A stretch of DNA of 47,324 bases from Verrucomicrobiota bacterium (lineage in GTDB: Bacteria; Verrucomicrobiota; Verrucomicrobiia; Limisphaerales; J093): positions 1-47,324 of the forward strand of contig JAKQDD010000047.1 in NCBI GenBank assembly GCA_029556615.1, written 5' to 3'. A program made the position numbers and the translations under genes. The notes beneath the pieces are model-generated. The model did not search any database. It saw only the letters and a program-made list of their open reading frames with translations, and was not told the origin of the DNA. Shown piece after piece: positions 28,120 through 36,042 of the stretch. Each line of letters starts with the position of its first letter. Within the stretch, counting starts at the first letter, position 1.

Positions 28120-29208
28120 ATGGCGCACGTGAAACTGCACATTCCGGGTCCGGTCGAGGTGAGCGAGAAGACCTTCCGCGCGTTTTCGCAGCCGATGCTG
28201 GGTCATCGCGGCCAGGGGTTCAAGGATTTGTATGGGCGGATCCAGCCGCAGCTGCAGCAGTTGCTTTACACGCGGCAGCAGGTGTTTTTGAGCACCTCGT
28301 CGGCCTGGGGAGTGATGGAGGGCGCGGTTCGCAATCTGGTGCGGAAGAAGGTGCTGAACTGCATGTGCGGGGCGTTTTCGGACAAGTGGCTCGACGTCTC
28401 GCGGCGCTGCGGCAAGGCAGCCGAGCCGCTCCAGGTCCCCTGGGGCTCGCCGATCCGGGCGGAGGCGGTGGACCGGGCGCTGGCCACGGGGGAGTATGAC
28501 GCCCTGACGTACATTCATAACGAGACGTCGACCGGGGTGATGAGTCCGCTCGAGGAGCTGGCCGCCTTGAAGCCGAAGTACCCGGACGTGATGTTCATCG
28601 TTGATTGCGTGAGTTCGATGACGGCGGTGAAGGTCGAGTTCGACCGGTTGGGGGTTGACGTCATTCTGGCGGGCACGCAGAAGGCGTTCGCGCTGCCGCC
28701 GGGGATGACGGTGTTCACCTGTTCCGCGGCGGCGCTGGCCCGGGCGGCGCAGGCCGCCGACCGCGGGTATTACTTCGACCTGTGCGAGTTCCAGAAGAAC
28801 AGCGAGCAGAACATGACGCCGAGCACCCCGAGCATCGGGCATGTTTACGCGCTGGCGTCGAAGCTCGAAGACATCGTTGCCGAGGGTCTCGATGCGCGGT
28901 TTGCCCGGCATGCGCGGCTGGCGGGTTTGACGCGCGAGTGGGCCTTGGCCAACGGGTTCACGTTGTTCCCGGAGCCGGGCTTCGAGTCGCAGACCCTGAC
29001 CTGCATCAGCAATGGCGCCCGGCCTGGCGGTCGGGTCATCGACGTCCCCAAGTTCCAGAAGCTGGTGAAGGACCAGGGATTCCTGATCGACGGCGGCTAC
29101 GGCAAGATCAAGGGGACGACCTTCCGGGTGTCAAACATGGGGGACGAGACGGAGGCGACGATGCGGGCGCTTTACGCCGCGTTCGACGATGCCCTGCGCC
29201 GGATCTAG
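28120..29208 (+). CDS. class V aminotransferase (alanine/serine-glyoxylate type)
   Basis: A 362-residue PLP enzyme. It starts VKLHIPGPVEVSEKTFRAF, with GPV in the substrate loop and MLGHRGQGF. STSSAWGVMEGAVRN is the cofactor phosphate region, IVDCVSSM holds the Asp binding the PLP nitrogen, and GTQKAFALPPG holds the Schiff-base Lys. Family members include serine- or alanine-glyoxylate aminotransferase; phosphoserine aminotransferase-like activity is possible and cannot be excluded. ATG at 28120 is chosen because family similarity begins there. The stop TAG is inside the CTAG border of repeat copy J. Confidence 0.9.
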   Translation: MAHVKLHIPGPVEVSEKTFRAFSQPMLGHRGQGFKDLYGRIQPQLQQLLYTRQQVFLSTSSAWGVMEGAVRNLVRKKVLNCMCGAFSDKWLDVSRRCGKAAEPLQVPWGSPIRAEAVDRALATGEYDALTYIHNETSTGVMSPLEELAALKPKYPDVMFIVDCVSSMTAVKVEFDRLGVDVILAGTQKAFALPPGMTVFTCSAAALARAAQAADRGYYFDLCEFQKNSEQNMTPSTPSIGHVYALASKLEDIVAEGLDARFARHARLAGLTREWALANGFTLFPEPGFESQTLTCISNGARPGGRVIDVPKFQKLVKDQGFLIDGGYGKIKGTTFRVSNMGDETEATMRALYAAFDDALRRI

Positions 29209-29385
29209 AGTCCTCGACTTGTGGAATGTGTGGTCAACAGGTCAAGTTTGGTCCCTGCCGTTCCAAGCCCAGCCCTCCGCCTTCGAGGACTCTACATTAG
29301 CGGGGCGCGGAACAGAGGGTGGGCAAGCACAGCAGGGTCTTCATGTCCCTGGGGACTCGACTGGGTCTGAGGCGCGCCTCGCTAG
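29205..29385 (+). mobile_element. CTAG-181 element, intact copy J (181 bp)
   Basis: CTAG borders at 29205-29208 and 29382-29385; the left one contains the aminotransferase stop codon. Module 1 arms are TAGAGTCCTCGA (29206-29217) and TCGAGGACTCTA (29283-29294). Module 2 follows from TAGCG at 29298 to the end. This is the only gene-end copy with module 1, not module 2, next to the stop. Confidence 0.93.
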
Positions 29386-29437
29386 AGTCGGGCGGCCGCG
29401 GCGCGATCGGGCGGCGGGGGCTGGGCGGGCCGTGGGG

Positions 29438-30508
29438 ATGGCGCTGGTCCTGGCGGCGCTGCTGGTGGCGCCTCGAACGCAGGCGGTCATTTTTTACAGC
29501 ACCGGCGACGCCAATCACAACACGGGGCTGCCGACAGGCGATCTAGCCGGTAGCGGGGCTCAGTATCAGGGCATCTGGCGCGGCTTCGGCGGAACGCCCG
29601 TGGCGCCCAACCTTTTTGTGACGGCCCAGCACGTGGGCGGCAGCGTGGGCGAGGAGTTCCAGTTTGACGGCGCCCGCTATCGGACCGCGGCGGCGTACGC
29701 CGATCCCGAGAGCGATCTTATCGTCTGGCGCGTTTGTGGCGTGTTTCCGCGCTACGCGCCCCTCTATTCGGGCAGCGACGAGACGGGCCAATCCTGCGTG
29801 TTGTGGGGCCGGGGTTTGTCGCGGGGCGGCGAGATGATCCTGACCAACGGGACGCAGACGATTCTCAAGGGTTGGTACTGGGGCACGGCCGACGGCCGCC
29901 TGCGCTGGGGTGAGAACGTGGTGAAGGCCATTGTGGACACGAGCCGTCTGACGGAGAGCCTGCTGAAGTTCGAGTTCAACGCGGGGGCCGGTCCGAACGA
30001 GGCCATGCTCGCCAACGGGGATTCGGGGAGCGGCCTGTTCCTGAAGGAAGGGGGCGTCTGGGTCCTGGCTGGCGTCAACTACGCCGTCGACGGGCCATTC
30101 AACACCGTTGCTTCGGGCACGGGGTTCTTTGCGGCGCTCTTCGACATGGGCGGGCTCTACGCTCGGACGACGGAGGGCGAATGGGCCCAGGTGCAGGACC
30201 GTCCGGCGGACCGTCCGGCGTCATGCTACGCCACCCGGATTGCGAGGCGTCGGGCGTGGCTCGAGGCGATCCTGGCGCGCCACGCCGCGTCCGACGTGGT
30301 CCCCGTGCTGCAGTCCGCGCCACGGCCCGAGGGGGCGTACACGGACGAGCCCGCGACGGACATCGACGTGGTGAACGGGGTGATCCGCTGGGCGCGGCCG
30401 TCGGGGAACCGGTTCTATCGGTTGCGGGAATGTGTTCTGCTGAAGATCTCCGGCTTTTCGATCGAGGGCGGCGACCTGGTCCTGCGGTATGCGCCCTGGC
30501 CGGAGTGA
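29438..30508 (+). CDS. secreted trypsin-like (S1-fold) serine protease
   Basis: A 356-residue protein with a short signal peptide (MALVLAALLVAPRTQA). The chymotrypsin-type triad is readable: His 65 in FVTAQHVGG, Asp 93 in ESDLIVWRV and Ser 196 in NGDSGSGLF. The protein therefore looks catalytically intact though distant from named proteases. The last 60 residues contain NRFYRLRECVLLK, a tail I associate with exported verrucomicrobial proteins. The start at 29438 is chosen because the frame upstream enters repeat copy J; there is no clear ribosome-binding site in the G-rich leader. A CTAG inside the gene (29544) is not occupied by any element. Confidence 0.75.
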   Translation: MALVLAALLVAPRTQAVIFYSTGDANHNTGLPTGDLAGSGAQYQGIWRGFGGTPVAPNLFVTAQHVGGSVGEEFQFDGARYRTAAAYADPESDLIVWRVCGVFPRYAPLYSGSDETGQSCVLWGRGLSRGGEMILTNGTQTILKGWYWGTADGRLRWGENVVKAIVDTSRLTESLLKFEFNAGAGPNEAMLANGDSGSGLFLKEGGVWVLAGVNYAVDGPFNTVASGTGFFAALFDMGGLYARTTEGEWAQVQDRPADRPASCYATRIARRRAWLEAILARHAASDVVPVLQSAPRPEGAYTDEPATDIDVVNGVIRWARPSGNRFYRLRECVLLKISGFSIEGGDLVLRYAPWPE

Positions 30509-30518
30509 CGGCGTGGCG

Positions 30519-30629
30519 CCGCGGTCAGCGCCCGCGGGGACAAACTGATTCTGCAGCCGCCCGCGGCGAGGGCGGCGCGGGGACTGGTTACGTTTTCCCC
30601 TTGCACCCGCCGCGGTCAGCGCCCGCGGG
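30519..30629. repeat. pair of 20-bp direct repeats between convergent genes
   Basis: CCGCGGTCAGCGCCCGCGGG occurs at 30519-30538 and again at 30610-30629, and a third, shorter relative (GGGTCAGCGCCTGCAGG) starts near 30633. The second copy lies in the 3' end of the kinase gene and encodes the odd AGADPVPAGADRGG tail. Each unit is partly self-complementary (CCGCGG, CGCGGG). Confidence 0.8.
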
Positions 30630-31556
30630 CACAGGGTCAGCGCCTGCAGGCGGGCGCAGGACGCCGAGGGCGGCGGGGAGCAGGCGGAAGGCGGCGGGGG
30701 TGCAGCCGAGGCGTTCGCCATCGAGTTGCAGGTCAATCGGGGATGCGGTCTCGATCTGCAGCCATTGGCCCCGGAAGTAGCGGACCTTGGGGTGAGTGGC
30801 GAACGTGCCGCGGACGAGTTTGGGGAAGTGCCAGGCGGTTTCGAGCCGGTTCATGGCCGAGACGAGGCAGAAGTCCAATTCGCCATCGTCCCAACGCGCG
30901 CCGGGCGAGATCCGCATCGTGCCGCCTCCGGCCCACTCGGCGTTCCCGGCGCCGACATGGAGGAAGGCCCCCTCGAACGTTGCGGTTTCGGTCCGGATTC
31001 GCATGGGCGGAGCCCGATAGCGGAAGAGGGCTCGGACGAAGCCGATCGGGTAGCAGAGGCGGGGGCCGAACCAGCGTTTGACGCGGGGGGTGGTTTGCCG
31101 GAGGAGTTCGCCGGCGAAGCCGACGGATGCGAAGACGAGGGCGTGTCGCACCTGGTCCTGAGAGGTGCTGCGATAGCGCACCTCGATGGCATCGAGGGGT
31201 TTGGGGGCTCCGCGGTCGAGCGTGGCGAAGGCGGTCTCGGGGGTGGTGATGCCGAGCTGGGTGGCGACGTCATTGCCGGTGCCGAGGGGGAGGATGCCGA
31301 GCGTGGCGCGGCCGCGGGCTCGGATGATGCCGCTGGCGATTTCGCCGACGAGGCCGTCTCCGCCGACGGCGGCAAGAATGTCGAAGCGGTTGGCGGCGGC
31401 TGCGGCGAGGTCGATGGCGTGACCGCGGGTTTGCGTGGCGACGACGTCGCCGTGGAGGTTGCGTTGGGACAGGGCGGCCCGCCATCGTTCCCACCGATCG
31501 TGGGCGGTTCCGGCGGCTGCGGCCGGGTTCAGGATGTAGAGGATGCTGCGGCTCAT
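30588..31556 (-). CDS. diacylglycerol/sphingoid-type lipid kinase (YegS/DgkB family)
   Basis: A 322-residue lipid kinase with the DAGK catalytic domain: YILNPAAAAG at the start, AAVGGDGLVGEI (nucleotide-binding GGDG) and GILPLGTGNDVA. The C-terminal beta-sandwich includes VGAGNAEWAGGGTMRISP and DGELDFCLV. It phosphorylates diacylglycerol or a related lipid at the inner membrane. It starts 10 nt after the rpoN stop, so it probably belongs to the rpoN transcript. The last 15-20 residues are proline/glycine/alanine-rich because a 20-bp repeat unit has been incorporated. Confidence 0.9.
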   Translation of the reverse strand: MSRSILYILNPAAAAGTAHDRWERWRAALSQRNLHGDVVATQTRGHAIDLAAAAANRFDILAAVGGDGLVGEIASGIIRARGRATLGILPLGTGNDVATQLGITTPETAFATLDRGAPKPLDAIEVRYRSTSQDQVRHALVFASVGFAGELLRQTTPRVKRWFGPRLCYPIGFVRALFRYRAPPMRIRTETATFEGAFLHVGAGNAEWAGGGTMRISPGARWDDGELDFCLVSAMNRLETAWHFPKLVRGTFATHPKVRYFRGQWLQIETASPIDLQLDGERLGCTPAAFRLLPAALGVLRPPAGADPVPAGADRGGCKGKT

Positions 31557-31566
31557 CCGCCGGCGG

Positions 31567-33069
31567 TCAGTACACCTTGCGGAGATGGGAGGGGAGGAGG
31601 TTGAGCTCGGAGCGGTATTTGGCCACGGTGCGGCGGGCGATGAGGATGCCCTGGTCACAAAGGCGCCGGACGATCTCCTCGTCGGAGAGCGGATGGGCGC
31701 GGTCCTCGGCTCCGATCATCTCGGCGATGATCCCTTTGACGCTGGCATTGGACATGCCGACGCCGCTGGCGGTTGGGATGCCCGAGGTGAAGAAGAACTT
31801 CATTTCGAAGACGCCCTGGGGGGTCTCCATGTACTTGCCGGCGACGGCGCGGCTGACGGTGGTTTCGTGAACGCCGACGGCGGCGGCGACCTGGGCCATG
31901 GTCATGGGGCGGAGGTGGGCGACCCCTTGCTCCATGAAATCGCGCTGACGCTGGACGATCTCGCGGGCGATATTGAGGATGGTCTGCTGGCGCTGGTGGA
32001 GGCTCTTGATCAGGAACTTGCCGGCGCGGATTTTGTCGCGGATGTAATCTCGGACCTCCTGGGTGCTGCCGGGTTGCGCCATCAGGTCCTTGTACATGTT
32101 GCTGATGCGCAAGTGGGGGACGGTATCGTTGTTGGTTGTGACCACGTAGTCGTCGCCGGACTTTTGGACGAAGACCTCGGGCACCACATAGATCGATTCG
32201 TCCGGGAGAAAATCCCGGCCCGGGCGGGGTTCGAGGTGGCTGATGCGTTCGGCGGCCTTCTGGACCTCCTCGATGGGTCGTGCGAGCGCCTTGGCGATCT
32301 CGGGGAACCGCCGTTTGCCGAGGGCTTCCATGTGGCGGGAGACGATGGCGTATTCGAGGGACTCCTGGCGTCCGGCGCGTTCGAGCTGCAGCAGCAGGCA
32401 TTCCCGCAGATCGCGGGCTCCGACGCCCGGCGGGTGGAAGGTCTGGATGACTGTGAGGACGGTGGCGATTTCCCCGACGGGGCGGTTGGTCGAGAACGCC
32501 AGTTCGTCGACGCTGGCGCGGAGATAGCCGTGGTCGTCGATGTTCCCGATGATGATCTCGGCGACGGGGATCTGCTCGGGGGTGAGGTCCGAGAGCCGGA
32601 CCTGCTCCTGGAGGTGCTCCTGCAAGGAGGTGCCTGCCACGAGCGAATCCAGCATGTACTGCCGGCGCTCGTCCTCGTCCTCCCGCGCGCGGAGGGGGAC
32701 GTTTGTCTGGGCGAAGTAATCGCGCCAGTCCTGGTCCATCTGCGAAAGCCGCTCGAACTCGGCCGCAAAATCGTCAACTGCGCCTGACCCGCGGTCCGTG
32801 GCCGGGTCGAAGGCGAGATCGGACGGGGGTTCGCCCGGGTCCGCAGGATCGGCAGTCGCGCCCTCGCGTTCGCGTCGCTCCTGCTGGCTGAACTCGGTCG
32901 AGGGGATTTCCTCGAGAACCGGGTTTTGCTGGACCTCCTGTTCGACGAGCGCCTTCAATTCGAGCATCGGGGCCTGCAGCAGCGCCAGCGATTGCTGGAG
33001 CTGAGGCGCCAGCACCTGCTGGAGCGCCATGCGCTGCGAGAGATGGAGCCCCTGTCCCATGGGCGCCAT
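31567..33069 (-). CDS. rpoN: RNA polymerase sigma-54 factor
   Basis: A 500-residue sigma-54. Region I is glutamine-rich (LSQRMALQQVLAPQLQQSLALL), followed by LVEQEVQQNPVLEE, an acidic region II, the core-binding domain and a helix-turn-helix. The RpoN box ARRTVAKYR lies at about 478-486, near the C-terminus. Sigma-54 promoters require AAA+ activators, none of which is in this window. ATG at 33069 is chosen (33060 is an alternative); an upstream TTG at 33111 adds a non-conserved stretch. The downstream lipid kinase is probably co-transcribed. Confidence 0.95.
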   Translation of the reverse strand: MAPMGQGLHLSQRMALQQVLAPQLQQSLALLQAPMLELKALVEQEVQQNPVLEEIPSTEFSQQERREREGATADPADPGEPPSDLAFDPATDRGSGAVDDFAAEFERLSQMDQDWRDYFAQTNVPLRAREDEDERRQYMLDSLVAGTSLQEHLQEQVRLSDLTPEQIPVAEIIIGNIDDHGYLRASVDELAFSTNRPVGEIATVLTVIQTFHPPGVGARDLRECLLLQLERAGRQESLEYAIVSRHMEALGKRRFPEIAKALARPIEEVQKAAERISHLEPRPGRDFLPDESIYVVPEVFVQKSGDDYVVTTNNDTVPHLRISNMYKDLMAQPGSTQEVRDYIRDKIRAGKFLIKSLHQRQQTILNIAREIVQRQRDFMEQGVAHLRPMTMAQVAAAVGVHETTVSRAVAGKYMETPQGVFEMKFFFTSGIPTASGVGMSNASVKGIIAEMIGAEDRAHPLSDEEIVRRLCDQGILIARRTVAKYRSELNLLPSHLRKVY

Positions 33070-33184
33070 GATAAACGCGGGGTGGCTTTCCACAAGCGCG
33101 ATCTGAAGCAAGGGCGCAACGCGATGGACTGAGGGTCTTCCTGGCGCTTGGCGTCTTTGCTGTGGCTTGGCGTTTTCTTCCGGG

Positions 33185-33222
33185 CTAGCCCCTTGTCAGA
33201 GAGTATCTACCAACATGTTGTC
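33185..33222 (+). repeat. 38-bp CTAG-headed repeat, copy 2
   Basis: Starts CTAGCCCCTTGTCAGAGAG and ends at the CAACATGTTG palindrome plus TC; it differs from 26844-26881 at one base. Here it is in the gap between the divergent rpoN and M50 protease genes and not at a stop codon. A strong hairpin follows at 33264-33298. Confidence 0.9.
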
Positions 33223-33263
33223 TCCCTCGCCCCCTTGACTGCGCTCGGCGGACGGGCCCTCGA

Positions 33264-33298
33264 TCCCTCCCCCCGCTCCGGGGTCGCAGGGGGAGGGA
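33264..33298. repeat. perfect 10-bp inverted repeat in the rpoN / M50 protease intergenic region
   Basis: TCCCTCCCCC (33264-33273) and GGGGGAGGGA (33289-33298) flank a 15-nt GC-rich loop. No coding potential is seen across the 310-nt gap; together with the 38-bp repeat this fills it with structured sequence. Confidence 0.7.
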
Positions 33299-33379
33299 AG
33301 AACCGGCGCGTGCGGTGTCGGCTCTGGGGGCCGGCGAATCCCGTTGACCCTGGGGTCGAAAGACGGGACCGTCGCCGCC

Positions 33380-34321
33380 ATGGACACGTCGAATCCATCG
33401 GCGCCGGCCTCGATGGCGCCGGAGGACCCGGCTGGGCCGGAGCGGGGAGGGGGCTGGCGCAAGGCTTTGGTGGCCGTGGGCGCCGGTTTGCTGTTGCTGC
33501 TGAAGCTCGGGAGCAAGGCCAAGCTGGTGCTGGTCGCGGGGGCGAAGTTTTTTCCGCTGCTGTTGAAGACCGGGGGCACGATGTTGCTCTCGATCGGGCT
33601 CTATGCGCTGGCGTGGGGATGGAAGTTCGCGGCGGGGTTTGTGCTCCTGCTTCTGGTCCACGAGTGCGGCCATCTCCTGGCGGCGCGGCGGGTGGGGCTG
33701 AAGGTCGGGCTGCCAGTTTTCATACCGTTCATGGGCGCGTTCATCGCCCTGAAGGAAGCCCCGCGCAATGCCTGGATCGAGGCGCAGGTGGGCATCGGCG
33801 GTCCGCTGCTGGGGAGTCTTGGCGCGTTGGCGTGCGACGGCCTTTACTGGGCCACGGGCAATCCCTTGTACCGGGCTCTCGCCTTCAGCGGCTTGTTCCT
33901 GAATCTGTTCAATCTCGCTCCGATCGGGATGCTCGATGGCGGGCGGATCGTGACGGCTCTATCCCCTTGGCTGTGGATCGTGGGGCTCGTTGTGATGGGG
34001 TACCTGCTGATCACCCACTTCAACATTCTGGTCTTTCTGATTCTGCTGTTGTCGCTGCCGAGGATATGGTTCCTGTTTCGGCCGAAGACCGAGGAGGAGC
34101 TGCGGTATTTCGAGGTGGCGCCCTGGCAGCGGGCGGTGATGGGGGCGCTCTACTTCGGGCTGATCGCGCTGCTGGTCGCGGGGATGCAGGCCACCCACAT
34201 CCGGCCGCCGGCCCGGACCCCAGTCCCCGCCACGCAGGTCCGCGTCATTCCGCAGCCGGATCGGCCGGCGTCTTCGAACCCGAACCTCCCCGTGATGCGG
34301 GGCGACGGCGACCCGGCTTGA
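33380..34321 (+). CDS. M50-family intramembrane-type metalloprotease
   Basis: A 313-residue polytopic protein with the zinc motif HECGH (94-98) in a membrane segment and the third ligand in NLAPIGMLDGGRI (LDGG 185-188), the site-2-protease pattern. It has about six hydrophobic segments and no PDZ domain, so it is unlike RseP and closer to compact SpoIVFB-like or uncharacterised M50 peptidases. ATG at 33380 is chosen over an upstream TTG. The C-terminal 77 bases overlap, tail to tail, the end of the minus-strand gene at 34245-34883. Its substrate is unknown. Confidence 0.87.
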   Translation: MDTSNPSAPASMAPEDPAGPERGGGWRKALVAVGAGLLLLLKLGSKAKLVLVAGAKFFPLLLKTGGTMLLSIGLYALAWGWKFAAGFVLLLLVHECGHLLAARRVGLKVGLPVFIPFMGAFIALKEAPRNAWIEAQVGIGGPLLGSLGALACDGLYWATGNPLYRALAFSGLFLNLFNLAPIGMLDGGRIVTALSPWLWIVGLVVMGYLLITHFNILVFLILLLSLPRIWFLFRPKTEEELRYFEVAPWQRAVMGALYFGLIALLVAGMQATHIRPPARTPVPATQVRVIPQPDRPASSNPNLPVMRGDGDPA

Positions 34322-34883
34322 ACAGATCCATCTGGGGATCGCGGAAGAAATCGTAGTTCTTCAGCACGCGGAGCGTCTGGAGGAGATCTGATTTCTGGTA
34401 ATTCCGATTGGGCTCGACCTGGTGGACGAGGTCGGCGAGCACGGTCCGGAAGGGGATGACGGCGTCGACGCCCCGTTCGCGCAGGATCGCCACGCTCGCC
34501 TCGCGCAGCGTGTCCGCCTGGGGAAGGGCGGGGAGAACGAGCAGTTTGGTCACCTTGCCGGCGCCGCCGAAGAAGCGCGTTGCCTGGCTGAAGACCGCCG
34601 GCTGCACAAATCGGAAGAGCTCGGGTGTTCCTTCGAGGCGGGCGGCGCTGAAGGTCTCGGTATGCCAGCCCTTCACGACGACCAGTGCGCGCTCGATCCG
34701 GAGCACGTCATCGGCGGCGAGGACAAAGGGGAGGGGTTCCTGATCGGGGGCGGCCCGGGGATTCAGCACCAGGAAGTCGATCTCTTCCTCGCGCGCATTG
34801 GGCGCGACGAACTTGCGTCGCTGGTGCACGAGGAAGCCGCGCAACTCGAAGAACTCGCGGACGATGGTTTCGCTTACCGACAT
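34245..34883 (-). CDS. conserved hypothetical protein with nuclease-like core
   Basis: A 212-residue soluble protein I do not recognise by name. The segment REEEIDFLVLNPRA (32-44) followed about 30 residues later by RALVVVKGWH (65-74) resembles a PD-(D/E)XK core, with Asp 36 and Lys 71, but the acidic residue before Lys is replaced by Val, so activity may be lost. The rest (SQATRFFGGAGKVTKLLVLPALP, NYQKSDLLQTLRVLKNYDFFRD) is alpha/beta and helical. The ATG overlaps the last ten bases of aroB, so it is translationally coupled to tyrS-aroB. The 3' end overlaps the M50 protease gene by 77 bp on the other strand. Confidence 0.7.
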   Translation of the reverse strand: MSVSETIVREFFELRGFLVHQRRKFVAPNAREEEIDFLVLNPRAAPDQEPLPFVLAADDVLRIERALVVVKGWHTETFSAARLEGTPELFRFVQPAVFSQATRFFGGAGKVTKLLVLPALPQADTLREASVAILRERGVDAVIPFRTVLADLVHQVEPNRNYQKSDLLQTLRVLKNYDFFRDPQMDLFKPGRRRPASRGGSGSKTPADPAAE

Positions 34884-36031
34884 GGGACCTTGGCGGGGGC
34901 CAACCCCGACAGAGCGGCTTCGAGCGCCGACGCCGGAACGCGCTCTCCCCAGACCGCGTCGCCCAATCGTCGTGCCAGCACGAACCGAATCTCGCCGGCC
35001 TGGACCTTCTTGTCCAACCGGATCGTGCGCAGCAGCGCTGCGGCGGTCTCCGGCCGGAGTCGAACCGCGACCGGCAGGCCGGCGCGAAGGAACAGCCGCC
35101 GTATCCGCTCGGCGTCCTCCTCCGGCAAGCCGAGCCGGTCCACCGAGAGCCGGGCTGCCAGCACCTGTCCGACGGCGATCGCCTCGCCGTGCCGGTAGCG
35201 GTGGTAACCGTGGATGGCTTCGAGGCCGTGCCCGAGGGTATGGCCAAAATTCAGGATGGCCCGGCGGCCGCCTTCCCGCTCGTCCTGGCGGACGACGTCG
35301 GCCTTGATTGCGCAGCACCGGGCGATGACGCCGGCGAGGACCCGCGGGTCCCGCGCCAGAAGCCGGTCGATGTCCCGTTCCAGCCGGCGGAACAACCGCG
35401 CATCAGCGATGATGCCGTATTTGATGACCTCGCCGAGTCCGGAGCGGAACTCGCGGCTGGGCAGGGTGTCGAGCGTGTCGAGATCGGCGAGCACGAGTCG
35501 CGGCTGGTGAAAGGCTCCGACGAGGTTTTTGCCGGCGGGGAGGTTGACGCCGACTTTACCGCCGACGGAGCTGTCGACCTGGGCCAGGAGGGTGGTCGGC
35601 ACCTGGACGTAGCTGATGCCCCGGAGGTAGGTGGCGGCGACGAAGCCCGCGAGATCGCCCACCACGCCGCCGCCGAGCGCCACCACGAACGAACTCCGTT
35701 CCAGGCGATGCGCCGCGAGGCGATCGCAGCAGGCCCGGACCCAGCGCAGGTCTTTTGTCCGTTCCCCGGCCGGGACCGTGACCACGACGGGCTCAAACCC
35801 GGCCGCTTCGAGGGCGGCGTGCGCCGTCGCGGCGTGGAACCGGCCGACCCGCCGGTCGGTGATCAAGGCACAGCGCGGGGCGAGGTCGAGACGGGCGCAT
35901 TCGCGGCCGAGGCGGGCGAGCAATCGCCGGCCGATTCGGATGGCGTAGCGGCGATCGCCGAGCTCGACCGTCACGGTGCGCGCGGGGGATGCGGCGAAAG
36001 AGGCCGGATCGGGTGAGGGTTGACTGTTCAC
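34874..36031 (-). CDS. aroB: 3-dehydroquinate synthase
   Basis: A 385-residue AroB, the second enzyme of the shikimate pathway, using NAD and a divalent metal to cyclise DAHP. Clear motifs are GGGVVGDLAGFVAATYLRG for NAD, GEVIKYG, LNFGHTLGHGLE and YRHGEAIAVG for the metal, and VDSSVGGKVGVN. GTG at 36031 is chosen as start, 11 nt past the tyrS stop; a TTG at 36046 overlapping the tyrS stop is equally possible. Its stop overlaps the start of the downstream hypothetical gene. Confidence 0.95.
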   Translation of the reverse strand: MNSQPSPDPASFAASPARTVTVELGDRRYAIRIGRRLLARLGRECARLDLAPRCALITDRRVGRFHAATAHAALEAAGFEPVVVTVPAGERTKDLRWVRACCDRLAAHRLERSSFVVALGGGVVGDLAGFVAATYLRGISYVQVPTTLLAQVDSSVGGKVGVNLPAGKNLVGAFHQPRLVLADLDTLDTLPSREFRSGLGEVIKYGIIADARLFRRLERDIDRLLARDPRVLAGVIARCCAIKADVVRQDEREGGRRAILNFGHTLGHGLEAIHGYHRYRHGEAIAVGQVLAARLSVDRLGLPEEDAERIRRLFLRAGLPVAVRLRPETAAALLRTIRLDKKVQAGEIRFVLARRLGDAVWGERVPASALEAALSGLAPAKVPCR

Positions 36032-36042
36032 GGAGGCACCTG

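Noticed and set aside
29189..29437. Coding sequence through the repeat (LDLWNV-STGQVW-type peptides recurring in several copies)
   Set aside because: The frame is open across most copies, but 181 bp is not a multiple of three, copies differ by indels, and upstream starts are missing; more likely chance openness in GC-rich repeats.
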